Shown here: piece after piece, positions 42,142-51,856 of the stretch
Position numbering within the stretch: the stretch's first letter is position 1
How the letters are laid out: the number at the start of each line of letters is the position of its first letter
DNA from: Lithodes maja
Lineage: Eukaryota > Arthropoda > Malacostraca > Decapoda > Lithodidae
DNA length: 64,000 nt
Direction of reading: 5' to 3'
Assembly: GCA_037953745.1 (NCBI GenBank)
Contig: JBAKBP010010437.1
Coordinates: forward strand, 1-64,000
Made by a program: the position numbers and the translations under genes
The notes under the pieces: generated by a model
The model's input: the letters and a program-made list of their open reading frames with translations, nothing else
Databases searched by the model: none
Told to the model about the DNA's origin: nothing

Positions 42142-42960
42142 TCAGCTGAGAAAGGATCTGTGGTAGCTCAAAGGCATCTCAAACTGTGTGAGGTGGGGTA
42201 ACGTGATGTTGTTGTTCCCTAGGCAGCCTGGCTGAACAGCCCCGTGGGGTGACGTGTAATAATTATCGATATAGAGGATGTGGTTCATGGTGAAGTACCT
42301 GTCCATCATCGCCTTAACCACAGCCCCACCGAAGCCTATTTCTGGGTCTGCTACAAGGTTACCATCTTTCCCACTGTACACAATGTAGTCCAGTACATAC
42401 CCAGTCCTGCAATCGCACAGCACAAATAGTTTGATCCCAAATCGATGTCTTTTAGAAGGGATATACTGCCGGAAGTGAAGGTTGCCCCGGAACAATACCA
42501 GAGACTCATCTATGATACATTTTTGGAAGGGCCTCAGGTACGTAGTGAACTTTTCCATCATGAGGTCATAGATGCCCCTCACTTTCCATAGACAGTCTGG
42601 ACATAGACGGTGGACATAGGTATTGGTCACGAAGTGCAGGTTGCCGAAGATTGACAGGTACCCGTCATGTGCCATGAATTTCCCGAAAGCAAGAGTTGCA
42701 ATTATATCTCTGGTATATATCCAGTAGTCAGTCAGGTGATGTTTTTTGACGTGGGTCATCAGCATGGCTACTGCCAGGAAAACATACATTTTGGTAATGG
42801 TGACGGGTGTCCATTGCTTTATCTGGCCATTTGCACGTTTTCCTGTCAACATTACCTGGAGATCATGGTGCTTATTCGTCTCATTGTCGACATAATTCAC
42901 AACATTCCTGTCAAAGAAGGCCGTGAAAAGTGCCGGAGCAGATGAGGTAGGCCCTTTTTG
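42142..42960 (-). pseudogene. piggyBac transposase, DDE domain
   Basis: The 252-residue frame (ATG at 42900; coding sense begins upstream) is clearly a piggyBac transposase (DDE_Tnp_1_7): KMYVFLAVAMLMTHVKKHHL, FGKFMAHDGYLSIFGNLHFV, FQKCIIDESLVLFRGNLHFR (first catalytic D, residue 131 of this frame), QYIPSKRHRFGIKLFVLCDC and ILYIDNYYTSP (second D, residue 212). After YTSP the protein runs into an unrelated AAC-tailed block, so the third aspartate and the cysteine-rich C-terminal domain are missing. The enzyme would cut and paste at TTAA; this copy cannot. A frameshift near 42,950 separates it from the N-terminal part. Confidence 0.9.
42210..42246 (-). repeat. AAC-tailed block at the break in the piggyBac gene
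   Basis: On the minus strand, GGGGCTGTTCAGCCAGGCTG is followed by CCTAGGGAACAACAACA, matching 11609-11661. It replaces the normal transposase sequence after YTSP, and about 120 bp of terminal piggyBac DNA follows. Confidence 0.65.
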
Positions 42961-42973
42961 GGAAATGTTGCAT

Positions 42974-44339
42974 TTATACCCGATGCATTTTGGGCCTCAT
43001 CAAAGGTGGTGTCTTGTAGTTGAAATTTGGTCCCGTCATCCTAAACCCAGACATTTGAATGTCTGTCCTGAGCTGGGGGATGCCCACACCCACAATGACC
43101 ACCAGGGGTGCACGCCCACGCCCAACTCGACCCCGACCAGCACCTCGATCACGACCATGAGCACATCTGGGCGGGGGATCGTCGGCCACATATTCAGCGT
43201 CGTCGTCGTCAACGTCGTCTTGGTGAGGCAGACCATAATCATGTATGTCGTCAGGTTCATAAGGTGGGTCCTGGGCACTATCTGGGGACACATCTGGTGG
43301 TGAGTCGTCAAGGCAAGGTACTTGGATGGCAAGGTTCTATGGTCCGGCGTTTTGCTGGGCGACGGGAAGTTGAGAGCATTATAACATCTTGGCAAGACAA
43401 TGCCGCACCACTTGTTGAAGGTTAGGGATTCGGGATTGTGAGTGGATGGACCACCACTTGTGGAAGGCTTTGTAGGGGGTGGAAAGACAGTCTGTGTGGC
43501 GCACTCTAGCAAAGAAACAACAGTGGGCGCTCCCGCACCCTCTTGGTGAATCAAAGAGCTTCTTTGTTTTCCAACCCACTTTGGCAGGGGAAGAGGAAGG
43601 ACTGGGGCCTGAGATAGGGGTATGGAGCATTGTATCTCGTATTGAGGGTAGCAAGCTTCCAAACTCACTAACACGATGCATTTCCATGTCTTGAGCACTT
43701 GCACCACAGAGCATTGCATTGTCTTCATCAGTGTCACTAGTGCTTGCAAAGCCCCCAAACTTGCAATCCTCACCCCAATGTTCACTTTCACTGCTTACAG
43801 CTTTGTCATCACCACCACTTTCAAGTTCACTAATGTCTGGCATATCAACACCCTCTAGAGCAGCGGTTCCCAAACTTTTCCAGTACGTGACCCCTTTCAA
43901 TAGTACCAAACCTACCATGATCCCCATCTTTATAAGCCTTCCGAAAAACTACTAATTTCCAATGGCGCAGATACATTTTAAAGTTTAATCACAGTAGGGA
44001 GAGCAATAACAACAACAACAACAAAATGTTTATTAATGCATTAGGAACGTAAATAGTCGTACGACAAAACCTAAATATAAAAAAAAAAAATCCATAAATA
44101 TCATAACAAATTTCCTCACAATCTTGGACCCTCCATGATCCCCAGAAAAAGGCTCATGACCCATTTGGTGGTTATAACCCGCAGTTTGGGAACCGCTGCT
44201 CTAGAGCATCTACAATCCATGCATCACCACCGGAACTTAAAACATCTTTACTTGATTGTTTTTTCTTAGGTGTACTGGTTGCGGTGGAGGTATGCGGCGA
44301 ATCGGACACAGTGCTTTTTTGTTTTCCTGCACCTTCCAT
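42974..44339 (-). pseudogene. piggyBac transposase, N-terminal region (broken)
   Basis: The start at 44339 reads MEGAGKQKSTVSDSPHTSTA, then is interrupted by a hAT MITE at 43861-44198, and continues from 43860 as VDMPDISELESGGDDKAVSS and SEHWGEDCKFGGFASTSDTD. Later segments lie in other frames (EPDDIHDYGLPHQDDVDDDD, RGAGRGRVGRGR near 43200-43100). Acidic and low-complexity N-termini are normal for piggyBac transposases. Several frameshifts are present. Confidence 0.65.
43861..44198. mobile_element. hAT-type MITE with 8-bp target duplication
   Basis: 338 bp flanked by CTCTAGAG (43853-43860 and 44199-44206). Both ends are CAGCGGTTCCCAAACT, the CAG.GGTTC.CAA pattern of hAT-Charlie-like elements. 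The interior has a short (AAC)n and no gene. It interrupts the piggyBac transposase, so it is younger than that gene. Confidence 0.9.
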
Positions 44340-44533
44340 GGTGGCGGTTAAATAAGAACTGATGCTGTGGCTTAGTTTGTACTTGGTGGCAGTGCGGTCA
44401 CCCTCATACCTAAAACTTTATGACCGCGCTATTCATAGTCTCTATATAGAGCATTACCTCAAATGAGGCCAGCCGGGTCACCAGTGCAAATACGGTTTAA
44501 CTCATATGAGGTCAGCCAGGCCTGATGGGTTAA

Positions 44534-44765
44534 AGAAATACTCCCAAGAGCCCCTTTCGAGATATATTTGTGCAAATGCCGCAGCCAGTCGGTTCATCCT
44601 ATTGTGCAGGCTCGCTATCGCTTGCCAGGATAACATCCACACCTAAATGGCATGAAAGGTCTTCAAATTGACAAAGAAATGGGGCAAAAGGTTTTAAATC
44701 GACAAACTAATGGGGCGAACATTTTAAAATCTCAAAACAAATAAGGTCCTGAAAAAAACACCCCC
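44534..44765. mobile_element. TTAA-flanked foldback element, GGGG-ended family, copy 3
   Basis: Between TTAA at 44530-44533 (shared with the piggyBac end) and 44766-44769. It contains GAGCCCCTTTCGAGATA, GGCTCGCTATCGCTTGCCAG and CACACCTAAATGGCATGAAA as in 15563-15889, and ends ACACCCCC. The left terminus is shortened. Confidence 0.65.
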
Positions 44766-44827
44766 TTAAAGGGGTAAAATATATCTTGATTAGCCCTTTG
44801 TCTCCTACAAACCTATTCTAATCTTAA

Positions 44828-44924
44828 CTCTTTCAGTATTTGAGGATGCGTTTTAATACTTTACTTTGATTATCATTAGACGATTGTATGCAATTTAGGA
44901 AGGATTTATAGTACATGAAAGGGG
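44828..44924. mobile_element. TTAA-flanked mini-element, family D
   Basis: 97 bp between TTAA at 44824-44827 and 44925-44928. The left end is CTCTTTCAGTATTTGAGG; the right end read inward is CCCCTTTCATGTACTAT. The core ATTAGACGATTGTATG and AGGAAGGATTTATAGTAC is shared with 27537-27639 and 13217-13309. Confidence 0.75.
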
Positions 44925-44943
44925 TTAAAATTATCTTCATTAA

Positions 44944-45079
44944 CTCTCTAGCTTTCACAAGTTATTCCTAAGCTGAATACAAACAGCTAATGCTAGTCAT
45001 ATCAAAACGATTCATAATCTGCAACCGTCTAATAATAGCCACAATATTATGAAAGAGCCGGTCTAATTTGGTGAAAGGG
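44944..45079. mobile_element. TTAA-flanked mini-element, family D-like
   Basis: 136 bp between TTAA at 44940-44943 and 45080-45083. The ends are CTCTCTAGCTTTCACAAG and, inward, CCCTTTCACCAAATTAG. The interior includes TTCCTAAGCTGAATAC, the complement of the ATTCAGCTTAGGAA type seen in relatives. Confidence 0.55.
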
Positions 45080-45083
45080 TTAA

Positions 45084-45310
45084 CCCTATCTAGTGAGAGT
45101 GGGTCTTTTTGGTCCCCCATGCTTGTCTCCATTTGTTTGGAGAATGTAAGACGTTTGACCTCATTACTTTGGCGACTATAAGACACGTCACCCCATTTAA
45201 GTTTTGATGGCTTTCTGGGCAAGCGATAGCGAGCCTTCAATTTAGTAGAAAAAAACATATTAGCCGAGATTATTTTTTTCCCCCGAAAAATGTACATACT
45301 TCGAATGAAG
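45084..45310 (-). mobile_element. Fragment of the GGGG-ended foldback family
   Basis: Starts CCCTATCTAGTGAGAGTGGG directly after a shared TTAA and contains, inverted, GGCTCGCTATCGCTTGCCCAG-like sequence near 45220-45236 and ACACGTCACCCCATTTAAG. No second TTAA boundary is visible. Confidence 0.45.
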
Positions 45311-45700
45311 GGGGTCTGTGTGGTCTGTTTTCATCTGCAGGGGATCTAGTGAGGCGTAATTTTAGTCTAGGAGAGAAACTAAGAAATACATCGTTCAAAA
45401 ATGCTAGATCAATCAAAACCCCTAAATAATTATTAAAGACAATACCTAAAGTAACCCCCAAGACTCATGCGACATGAGCTAGGATTACGATGAACACTCG
45501 TTAACCATATACTATATATTACATTAATCTAACCTCAAGTTCCAATGATAAAATGTGGTAATTATTATATTCAGTGAGTTTTGGGGATATAATAATTATT
45601 ATGATCATTTGTAGGTCATTATGATCATTTTGTAAGAGGAGTACCTCTACGTTGATTATTAATGACATTGTGTTTAAATTGTCGCTCTTCAATAATGACA
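45311..45700. other. No gene seen
   Basis: AT-rich unique DNA leading into the TAA/ATT microsatellite. Confidence 0.4.
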
Positions 45701-45749
45701 ATAATAATGAGAATAATAATAATAATAATATTTTTTATTATTATTATTA

Positions 45750-45802
<53 letters not shown>
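45701..45802. repeat. (AAT)n/(ATT)n microsatellite
   Basis: AATAATAAT units run into ATTATTATT units, giving a palindromic simple repeat. The YYYY/III frames across it are artefacts. Confidence 0.95.
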
Positions 45803-45804
<2 letters not shown>

Positions 45805-45899
45805 CTTTATTCTACTATTATTGTGTTTGAATATTAGTACTACTATCTATGTTAATGGTATTATCATTATCATCAATATCAGTCTCTCTTGTTAAAATA

Positions 45900-46360
45900 C
45901 TAACTAGCAGGGGTACCCGGCGTTGCCCGGGTTTTAATTCTACTACCATAATCACCATCATCAATCACTACTACCACAATCATCACAATACTACTACTAC
46001 CATAATCACTGGCCTCGACCTCCCTGTGCCTCATTAAACGGCGACCTCGATTCCGGCCGCTAAATGACCTTCGATTTTGGATCTGACCTCATCCGTACCC
46101 CGATTTTGGGGGGCTGCGAACAACTTTCATTCCATACACCTTTTCGATCGGAGGCCTCCTTCTGCCCCAAACGGCCATTTTCTTCATTTTTGTTTTCAAT
46201 TTCGGCCTCGAAACGACCTCCGATCGTGGCCTCGCCCCCTCTATGACCTGATCCAGGTCAATTGACACCCACATGCAAAGTTTCAGCTCCCCAGGTCCAA
46301 AACTGCGGCCACCTATTAAGAACACACAGACACACAGACACACGAACTGATTTAATAATA
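45900..46360 (-). repeat. Dispersed repeat R3, copy 2, longer
   Basis: It starts on the plus strand at CTAGCAGGGGTACCCGGCGT and matches 21574-21864 inverted up to about 46182, then continues through ATTTCGGCCTCGAAACGACC and TGCAAAGTTTCAGCTCCCC to ACACAGACACACGAACTG and TTTAATAATATAGAT. Start and end blocks look like conserved termini. No coding potential; class unknown. Confidence 0.75.
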
Positions 46361-46383
46361 TAGATAATAAATATTACTCAACA

Positions 46384-46605
46384 TTGCCATTAATCGCTAA
46401 ATTACCACCATCATCGTTTCATTCCTTATCATCAGTATCTCATAATTATCGTCATTATATCAACATTAATATGTTATCATCATATCATCATCGTTATCAT
46501 GTCAACAGTCATCACTATCAACATCAATGTCAAATCAACATCATCAGGATTACCATCATAATCAATATCAACATTATCTGCATCATCATCATCATCACAG
46601 TGATC
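46384..46605. repeat. ATC/TCA-rich low-complexity DNA
   Basis: Many CATCAT, TATCATC and ATCAACAT words; not an array with a fixed unit. Confidence 0.7.
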
Positions 46606-48989
46606 TAATTCATTACTTTGTATTTGAAGTCGTTGGTTCAGGCAGTAAGGCTTCGTATCCCACTATGTGCAGGTGAGGTCTCTCACAGTAATCTTACCTG
46701 GCCTTGGAGACTAGCCAATTTGTACGCAGTGCTCAAATTACTATGTGATGTAGATAAGAAATATTACCCACAGATAATTAGTAGAGCTCGATTAACAAAT
46801 TTAGTCTCATTATTAGATATGAGCACCTGCACAAGGTTCAGTAATTGCAGTAGCTCGAGTTATCTATATATTTGACTCAATACTAAGGATGTTGTCTCCG
46901 GAGCCACATCTCACCATATGGCCCCCATGAAGTAAATGAGTCTGGGTGTAGAAGGCAGCAACTCAAGGGGTAACATTGTCCTCAACTTGGGGGAGGCACA
47001 GGAACCCTAATCAGGCTCTGCCGGGTTTATGAAGAAGAGGGCGTTGAGTTCGAAGATTCGTCATACAATCCGTCGGTGTCGTAGTTAATCAATTTGACAT
47101 TGTTGCCATTGAAGACTGAAGGTGTTCTGGTACAACACGCAGGGGCTGCTCACAGTCTGTTACTTTTCTGAAAGACATTCCGGTTAGCAATGCAGTGTGG
47201 CTAGTGAGGCATGCAGCTTCAATTTTTATAAATGTAGCAGTGGCCTTACAGATTGTTGTATTTATCAGGAATTGTTCGATCCCGAGACGTGGTGGTGCAG
47301 GTGAAACACATACAGTAGCTCCTGGTGCCCTAGTTTCCCAGTGTTCTTGTCAGGATTCGTTTAATAATTTGTTCCAGAGGTGTTGCTCTCCTGATTAAGT
47401 TGAGGATTCTCAGAGGTAGTCGGGCCCGAATGCTAGAACGAGGCTTGACACCGACTTGAAAATTGGTCTTAAGACCGACTCAAGTCTGGATGTTGGACTT
47501 ACTCAAGTCAGACTTACCAAGCATGACTTTGCCATATTCAAAGTCGTGGCTTAAGACGTGACTCCAGTAAGTCGGGCTCAAGTCGAAACTTTCTTTTGAA
47601 GTCGAGCTCAAGTCCGAACGATTACAGAGTAATTTAAGGGGTGGTTACACATGCCCAAATTTTTGCCTTATGGGTGACTTTTGTCACCACTACCGACGAT
47701 TTCTACGACACCTAATACAAGGGTAGTGTAGGAACAGAGTTGCTCATAGCACAGATTTTAATGGCACTATCTCACGTATCCTACACTCTTTCGTTCTCAC
47801 TTCGAAATTAATTAGTCTCAATTCGGCCATTTTAGCTTCCCGTCATGCTATTAATACATCACAATCCCTATGATAAAGCTGAGTATACTGTATATACAAA
47901 CCAAGGTAAGTGTGACTATATTGCTTGCTATTACCTAAAACAAGCGACATGAATCCAAGTCTGTCGGTAAAAGTGAGTCAGTGGAAGCAGCAGCACTCTC
48001 CTGATTGGCTATCTTATCAGTACCCTCATCATTTATTTATTATCTGTATTGTTCCTTATTTATTCATTAAACTAGATATGTTTAGGTAACTTTAATGATT
48101 ACTTAATACATTACAGAGCTATCCGAATCTAAAGAGCTATTAAATATTACAGGAAACACAATAAAAACGTTTATATCGTGAAGTAAACACAAGCGAGATA
48201 TACAAATGATAAACGCGAGAAGTAAGCGAGAAGGATTACTGACTGGACTCGTCTCAAGCGGTTTAGCCAATCACAGGGCGCGCTTTTCTTATTGCATTTT
48301 CAAAATAGGCAGTAACAGCATTTCTTCCCTTGCTTGTGTTTACTATATATGTACGATTATATGTGTTCCAAATGGTATTTTATAGGTTTAATGTTCGGAT
48401 GTCACCTATCACATTATCATTAGAAATATTAAAACTTATCTAGCCCTAGAAAGGGAAACCGGGGACACAGGGACCCCGGAAAAGTGCGCGCGCACATGTT
48501 TTTGCTTGTGGTGGAGTGCCTCTGGCAACTAGTCACATGGTTTGGTGAGGGAACGTCAGTATTCAGCCAGCTTCGACCGCATGAGGACCTACAGCCCTCC
48601 TAGCCCCCCCCCCCCCCCCCCAGCCCCTGGGGGCATTTTGACCCCACCTTTCCGCTTCTAAGGTACGTTTTTTCAATATGGATTTTTTTGCTTTCGAGCC
48701 TGTTACACCTATGTCTATGTAACCGATTTATGCCTGATAGTGCTTAGATGATGGATAGATAAAATCCCCAGCTTGCCATACCAAAACGATAGGCATTTGA
48801 CCCCATTTAGTATTTTTTATGAATATTTGTCCTAAATTCTAGATTTTCTTGTTTTGAATAGCCCGCCAAGGCCAACCCAGAGACCCTATCAAGCACAGAA
48901 AATAGAACAAGTGTTCATACAATTACAGAGTGTCAGCACAATTAAACATGTTTCAGCACTCCTTTTAGGGTTTTATGTGCGAGTATAGA
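46606..48989. other. No gene seen; AAGTC-rich patch and poly(C)
   Basis: At 47430-47620 ACTCAAGTC, GACTTGA and AAGTCG words recur densely. TTAAGGGGTGGTTACACATG at 47635 could be a lone terminal repeat of a TTAA element, with no partner found. A poly(C) run lies at 48604-48621. No frame has recognisable domains. Confidence 0.5.
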
Positions 48990-49009
48990 AAATAGAATCA
49001 GCCAAATCT

Positions 49010-49627
49010 GTTCTTCGACTCGCCGCCAAACATTCTTTTATCAATAATAAATGCACTGAACTATCCAACTCTAGCTCTTCCCAAGCCTTCTGGCATCTAG
49101 CTAAAAACCTCTCCAACAATTTTTCTTCATTGTCTTTCCCTCCTCTTTTCCACTCTGATGCCACTACCGTCACTTCTTCCTCTGACAAAGCTGAATTCTT
49201 CGCTTACACTTTTGCTAAAAACTCCACTTTGGATGATTCCGGTGCTATTCTTCTCTCTCCACCCCCTCTCTCCTACTTATGCCTAACATCATAATCTCTT
49301 CCAAGGATGTACTTTGCATCCTCTCTGGGCTTAATACTAAGAAGGCATACGGACCAGATGGTGTTCCTCCTGTTGTACTCAAGAACTGTGCTTCCATGCT
49401 GACTCCCTGCCTAGGCAATCTTTTCCGTCTATGTCTCTCTTCTAACGTCTTCCCTTCTTGCTGGAAGTTTGCTCTCATTCAACCTGTCCCAAAGAAGGGT
49501 GACCGCTCTCAACCCTCCAACTATTGTCCAATTGCTCTCATTTCTTGCATCTCTAAAGTTTTTGAAACTATTCTACCTCAAATTTTCTTAAGCATTTATC
49601 TTCCCATAACCTTCTCTGCTTCTTTAA
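49010..49627 (+). pseudogene. Jockey-like LINE ORF2 fragment, linker to RT start
   Basis: The open part (49279-49656) reads SGLNTKKAYGPDGVPPVVLK, NCASMLTPCLGNLFRLC, SCWKFALIQPVPKKGDRSQP and SNYCPIALISCISKVFETIL, matching residues 484-566 of the intact protein. R in NYRP is changed to C. About 16 bp are missing just before the TTAA site relative to the intact copy. Confidence 0.8.
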
Positions 49628-50241
49628 CCCGGGAAGAGCTAAGCTATGGTATTTGAAATGTCCCACCAGGCAAAGGTAATTTTGTTCATTCCCGACGAAA
49701 ATCGTCATTTTACCATAAATATCATTATTACTTATTCATATGTTCCTATTTTACGTTTAATATGAAGATATTAACATGTAAGAGCAATAACATAAGTGGG
49801 AATAGTATTTCTGGGGTTAAAAAGACATATTATTGCCGCCCGATCGTATTAGGAGGGGAGAGCCGGCGCGGCGTATATCCTTCCTTCCCAAGCTCTAAAG
49901 CGGCACTTATGGGCTTTGACGGTTCTAAGTAGAAGTCTCTTTGTTGCTAGGATCTCTAGCCACCTCGCCCATGTTATAGAAACGGCGTGAGGTAAATTCG
50001 TGCCGAAAATTACCCAATAAAAAGGGGAATAAGAGGAAAAATAGATGATAATTGAGGGGGGGGGGACACATGTGGAGGAGTGATAAGAGGTATGGAGGGG
50101 AATTATCTCACATAATCACATATTGCTTTGTTTTTAGTGCCAGTGGGGTGTTTTGAAAGGCATTTTTTATGCCTCATCTCTTAAGAGTCCCGTCGCCTTC
50201 ACCCAGTAAAACCTTTTAAAAGTCTCGGCGAATTTCCCGGG
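49628..50241. mobile_element. TTAA-flanked non-autonomous element, family B
   Basis: 614 bp between TTAA at 49624-49627 and 50242-50245. The ends are CCCGGGAAGAGCTAAGC and, inward, CCCGGGAAATTCGCCGAGAC. The right end also has GACTTTTAAAAGG and GACTCTTAAGAG words similar to the start of family A, so A and B are related. The homologous spot in the intact LINE reads CTTCCTTAAGGGTCGCTC, which is the empty site. Confidence 0.85.
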
Positions 50242-50245
50242 TTAA

Positions 50246-51416
50246 GGGCCACTCTACTGGTGATCTTCTTTCATATCTTACTAACTCTTGGTCATCCTCC
50301 TTTCGGGACTTCGGTGAGACCTTTTCTATTGTGCTAGACATATCGAAGGCCTTCGATGGAGTCTGGCACAAATCTCTAATTTCTAAACTACCCTCCTTCG
50401 GTTTCTATCCCTCCATCTGTACCTTTGTCTCTAACTTACTTTCCGGCCATTCCATAGCTGCGGTTGTGGATGGCCACCATCCACTTCCTCAACCTATCGA
50501 CTCCTATGTTCCTCAGGGTTCTGTCCTATCTCCAATTATCTTCCTATTATTCATTAACAACTTCCTCAACTGCACCTCCAGCCCCATTCACTCTCACTCA
50601 TATGCTGATGACTCTACATTGCACTATTCAACTAGCCTTCTACAACATCATTCACCGAGGAACTCCAACTCTTACTTCTGATGTCTCTACTATCTCTAAT
50701 TGGGTCTGAGAAAACCGTGTTACTTTCAATGCTTCCATTTTCTCCATCTGTCTACTCGTCGCCCACTTCCAGAAAACTATGACTTACTCTTCAACAACAT
50801 ACAAATTAACCCTTCATCTTCTCTTAATATTCTCGGTGTATCTTTTTCTTCTGATCACTCTTGGAGAGCTCATATTAAAACTCTTGCTAAAATAGCTTCC
50901 CAGAAGTTGGATGTGCTCAACTGCCTCCGGGTGTTCTTTACCCCTGTGTAGCTTCTTGCTCTGTACAGGGGCACAGTGTGTCCATGTATTGAGTATTGTT
51001 CACACGTGTGGGGAGGATCCTCTCACACAGCACTTCTAAACAAAGTAGAAAAGAAAGCCTTCCGTCTCATTAACTCATGTCAACTCACCATTTCTCTGCA
51101 GTCTCTCTCTCTTCGCCGCCTATGTTGTATCTCTCTCACTTCTCTACCGATATTACAATAATCAGTGTTCCTCACAGCTCTCTCAGTGTATACCACCCCC
51201 CTCTCTTCATAAAGCACGTAGCACCCATCTTGCAACACAATCCTACCCCTACTCTGTGCAACTCTCCAACCCAAGAGTGAAACATTATTCTCAATCTTTC
51301 TTCTACTCAACAGCTGAGCTCTGGAACTCTCTCCCAGAATCAGTCTTTCCTTCATCCTATGACTTAAATTGTTTCAAACTACGTGTGTCCAGGCATTTTG
51401 GCTCGAACGTCCCTTG
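50246..51416 (+). pseudogene. Jockey-like LINE ORF2 fragment, RT palm to C-terminus
   Basis: Pieces in several frames: LDISKAFDGVWHKSLISKLP, SYVPQGSVLSPIIFLLFIN, SYADDSTLHYS (catalytic YADD kept), ILGVSFSSDHSWRAHIKTLA, CPCIEYCSHVWGGSSHTALL. These align with residues 598-987 of the intact copy at 55787-58750, with stops at about 50680 and 50950 and further frameshifts. Confidence 0.8.
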
Positions 51417-51856
51417 ATTTGGGCCAGTCACTCTTTCAACTCTTGGGGAGGAATTCGTCACAAACCGTTCTGCCTTTTGTCTCCCTCACTCACAACAAAA
51501 AATAATAATAATAATTCGTCAAAAGAATTCTTATATAATGGAATCAGGTGGCATGCTGTCAGAGCTTCGATGTTCATGCATAGTGCTGATACAGTTTTAT
51601 CGCAAGCATTTCTATTGCTTCACACAAGTCACTCGCAGTTGACCCAAACTGGTTTTGACTTAGGAAAATACTCCAAAAAATCTTAGCATCTACACCTGAT
51701 GGGCTCGCCTCTCCCTGTGTTTTCATTGCCTTTCTTCATAATTATGATGTCACCAGTTATATTCTCATATCAAAAGGGTCTGGAGGAACATATTCCCCTT
51801 CTAGCTTGGCCTCGTCACCTGCTGGTTTTGCTTCTGGGTGTTTCTCTTTGAGCAGG

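Larger units (their letters stand above)
42082..44529 (-). mobile_element. piggyBac-like transposon, decayed
   Basis: 2448 bp, a normal length for the superfamily. The right end is followed by TTAA (44530-44533) and reads inward CCCATCAGGCCTGGCTGACC; the left end reads CCCATTCAGTACCGATGACG and is preceded by TCAA (42078-42081), a one-base change from TTAA. The transposase lies on the minus strand from 44339. The element contains a hAT MITE (43861-44198). Its left end resembles the family D mini-elements, so it is a plausible relative of their source. Confidence 0.8.
48990..51497 (+). mobile_element. Degenerate Jockey-like LINE copy with a TTAA insertion
   Basis: 5'-truncated copy of the family represented by the intact LINE at 55533-58850: 49005-49620 matches 56911-57520 and 50247-51497 matches 57557-58850. 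Nucleotide similarity is high but frameshifts and stops are many. The 3' end has AAAAAATAATAATAATAAT instead of plain poly(A). It is interrupted by a TTAA element at 49628-50241. Confidence 0.85.

Noticed and set aside
47635..47660. TTAAGGGGTGGTTACACATG as the end of a TTAA element
   Set aside because: No matching opposite end was found downstream or upstream, so it was left as a note.
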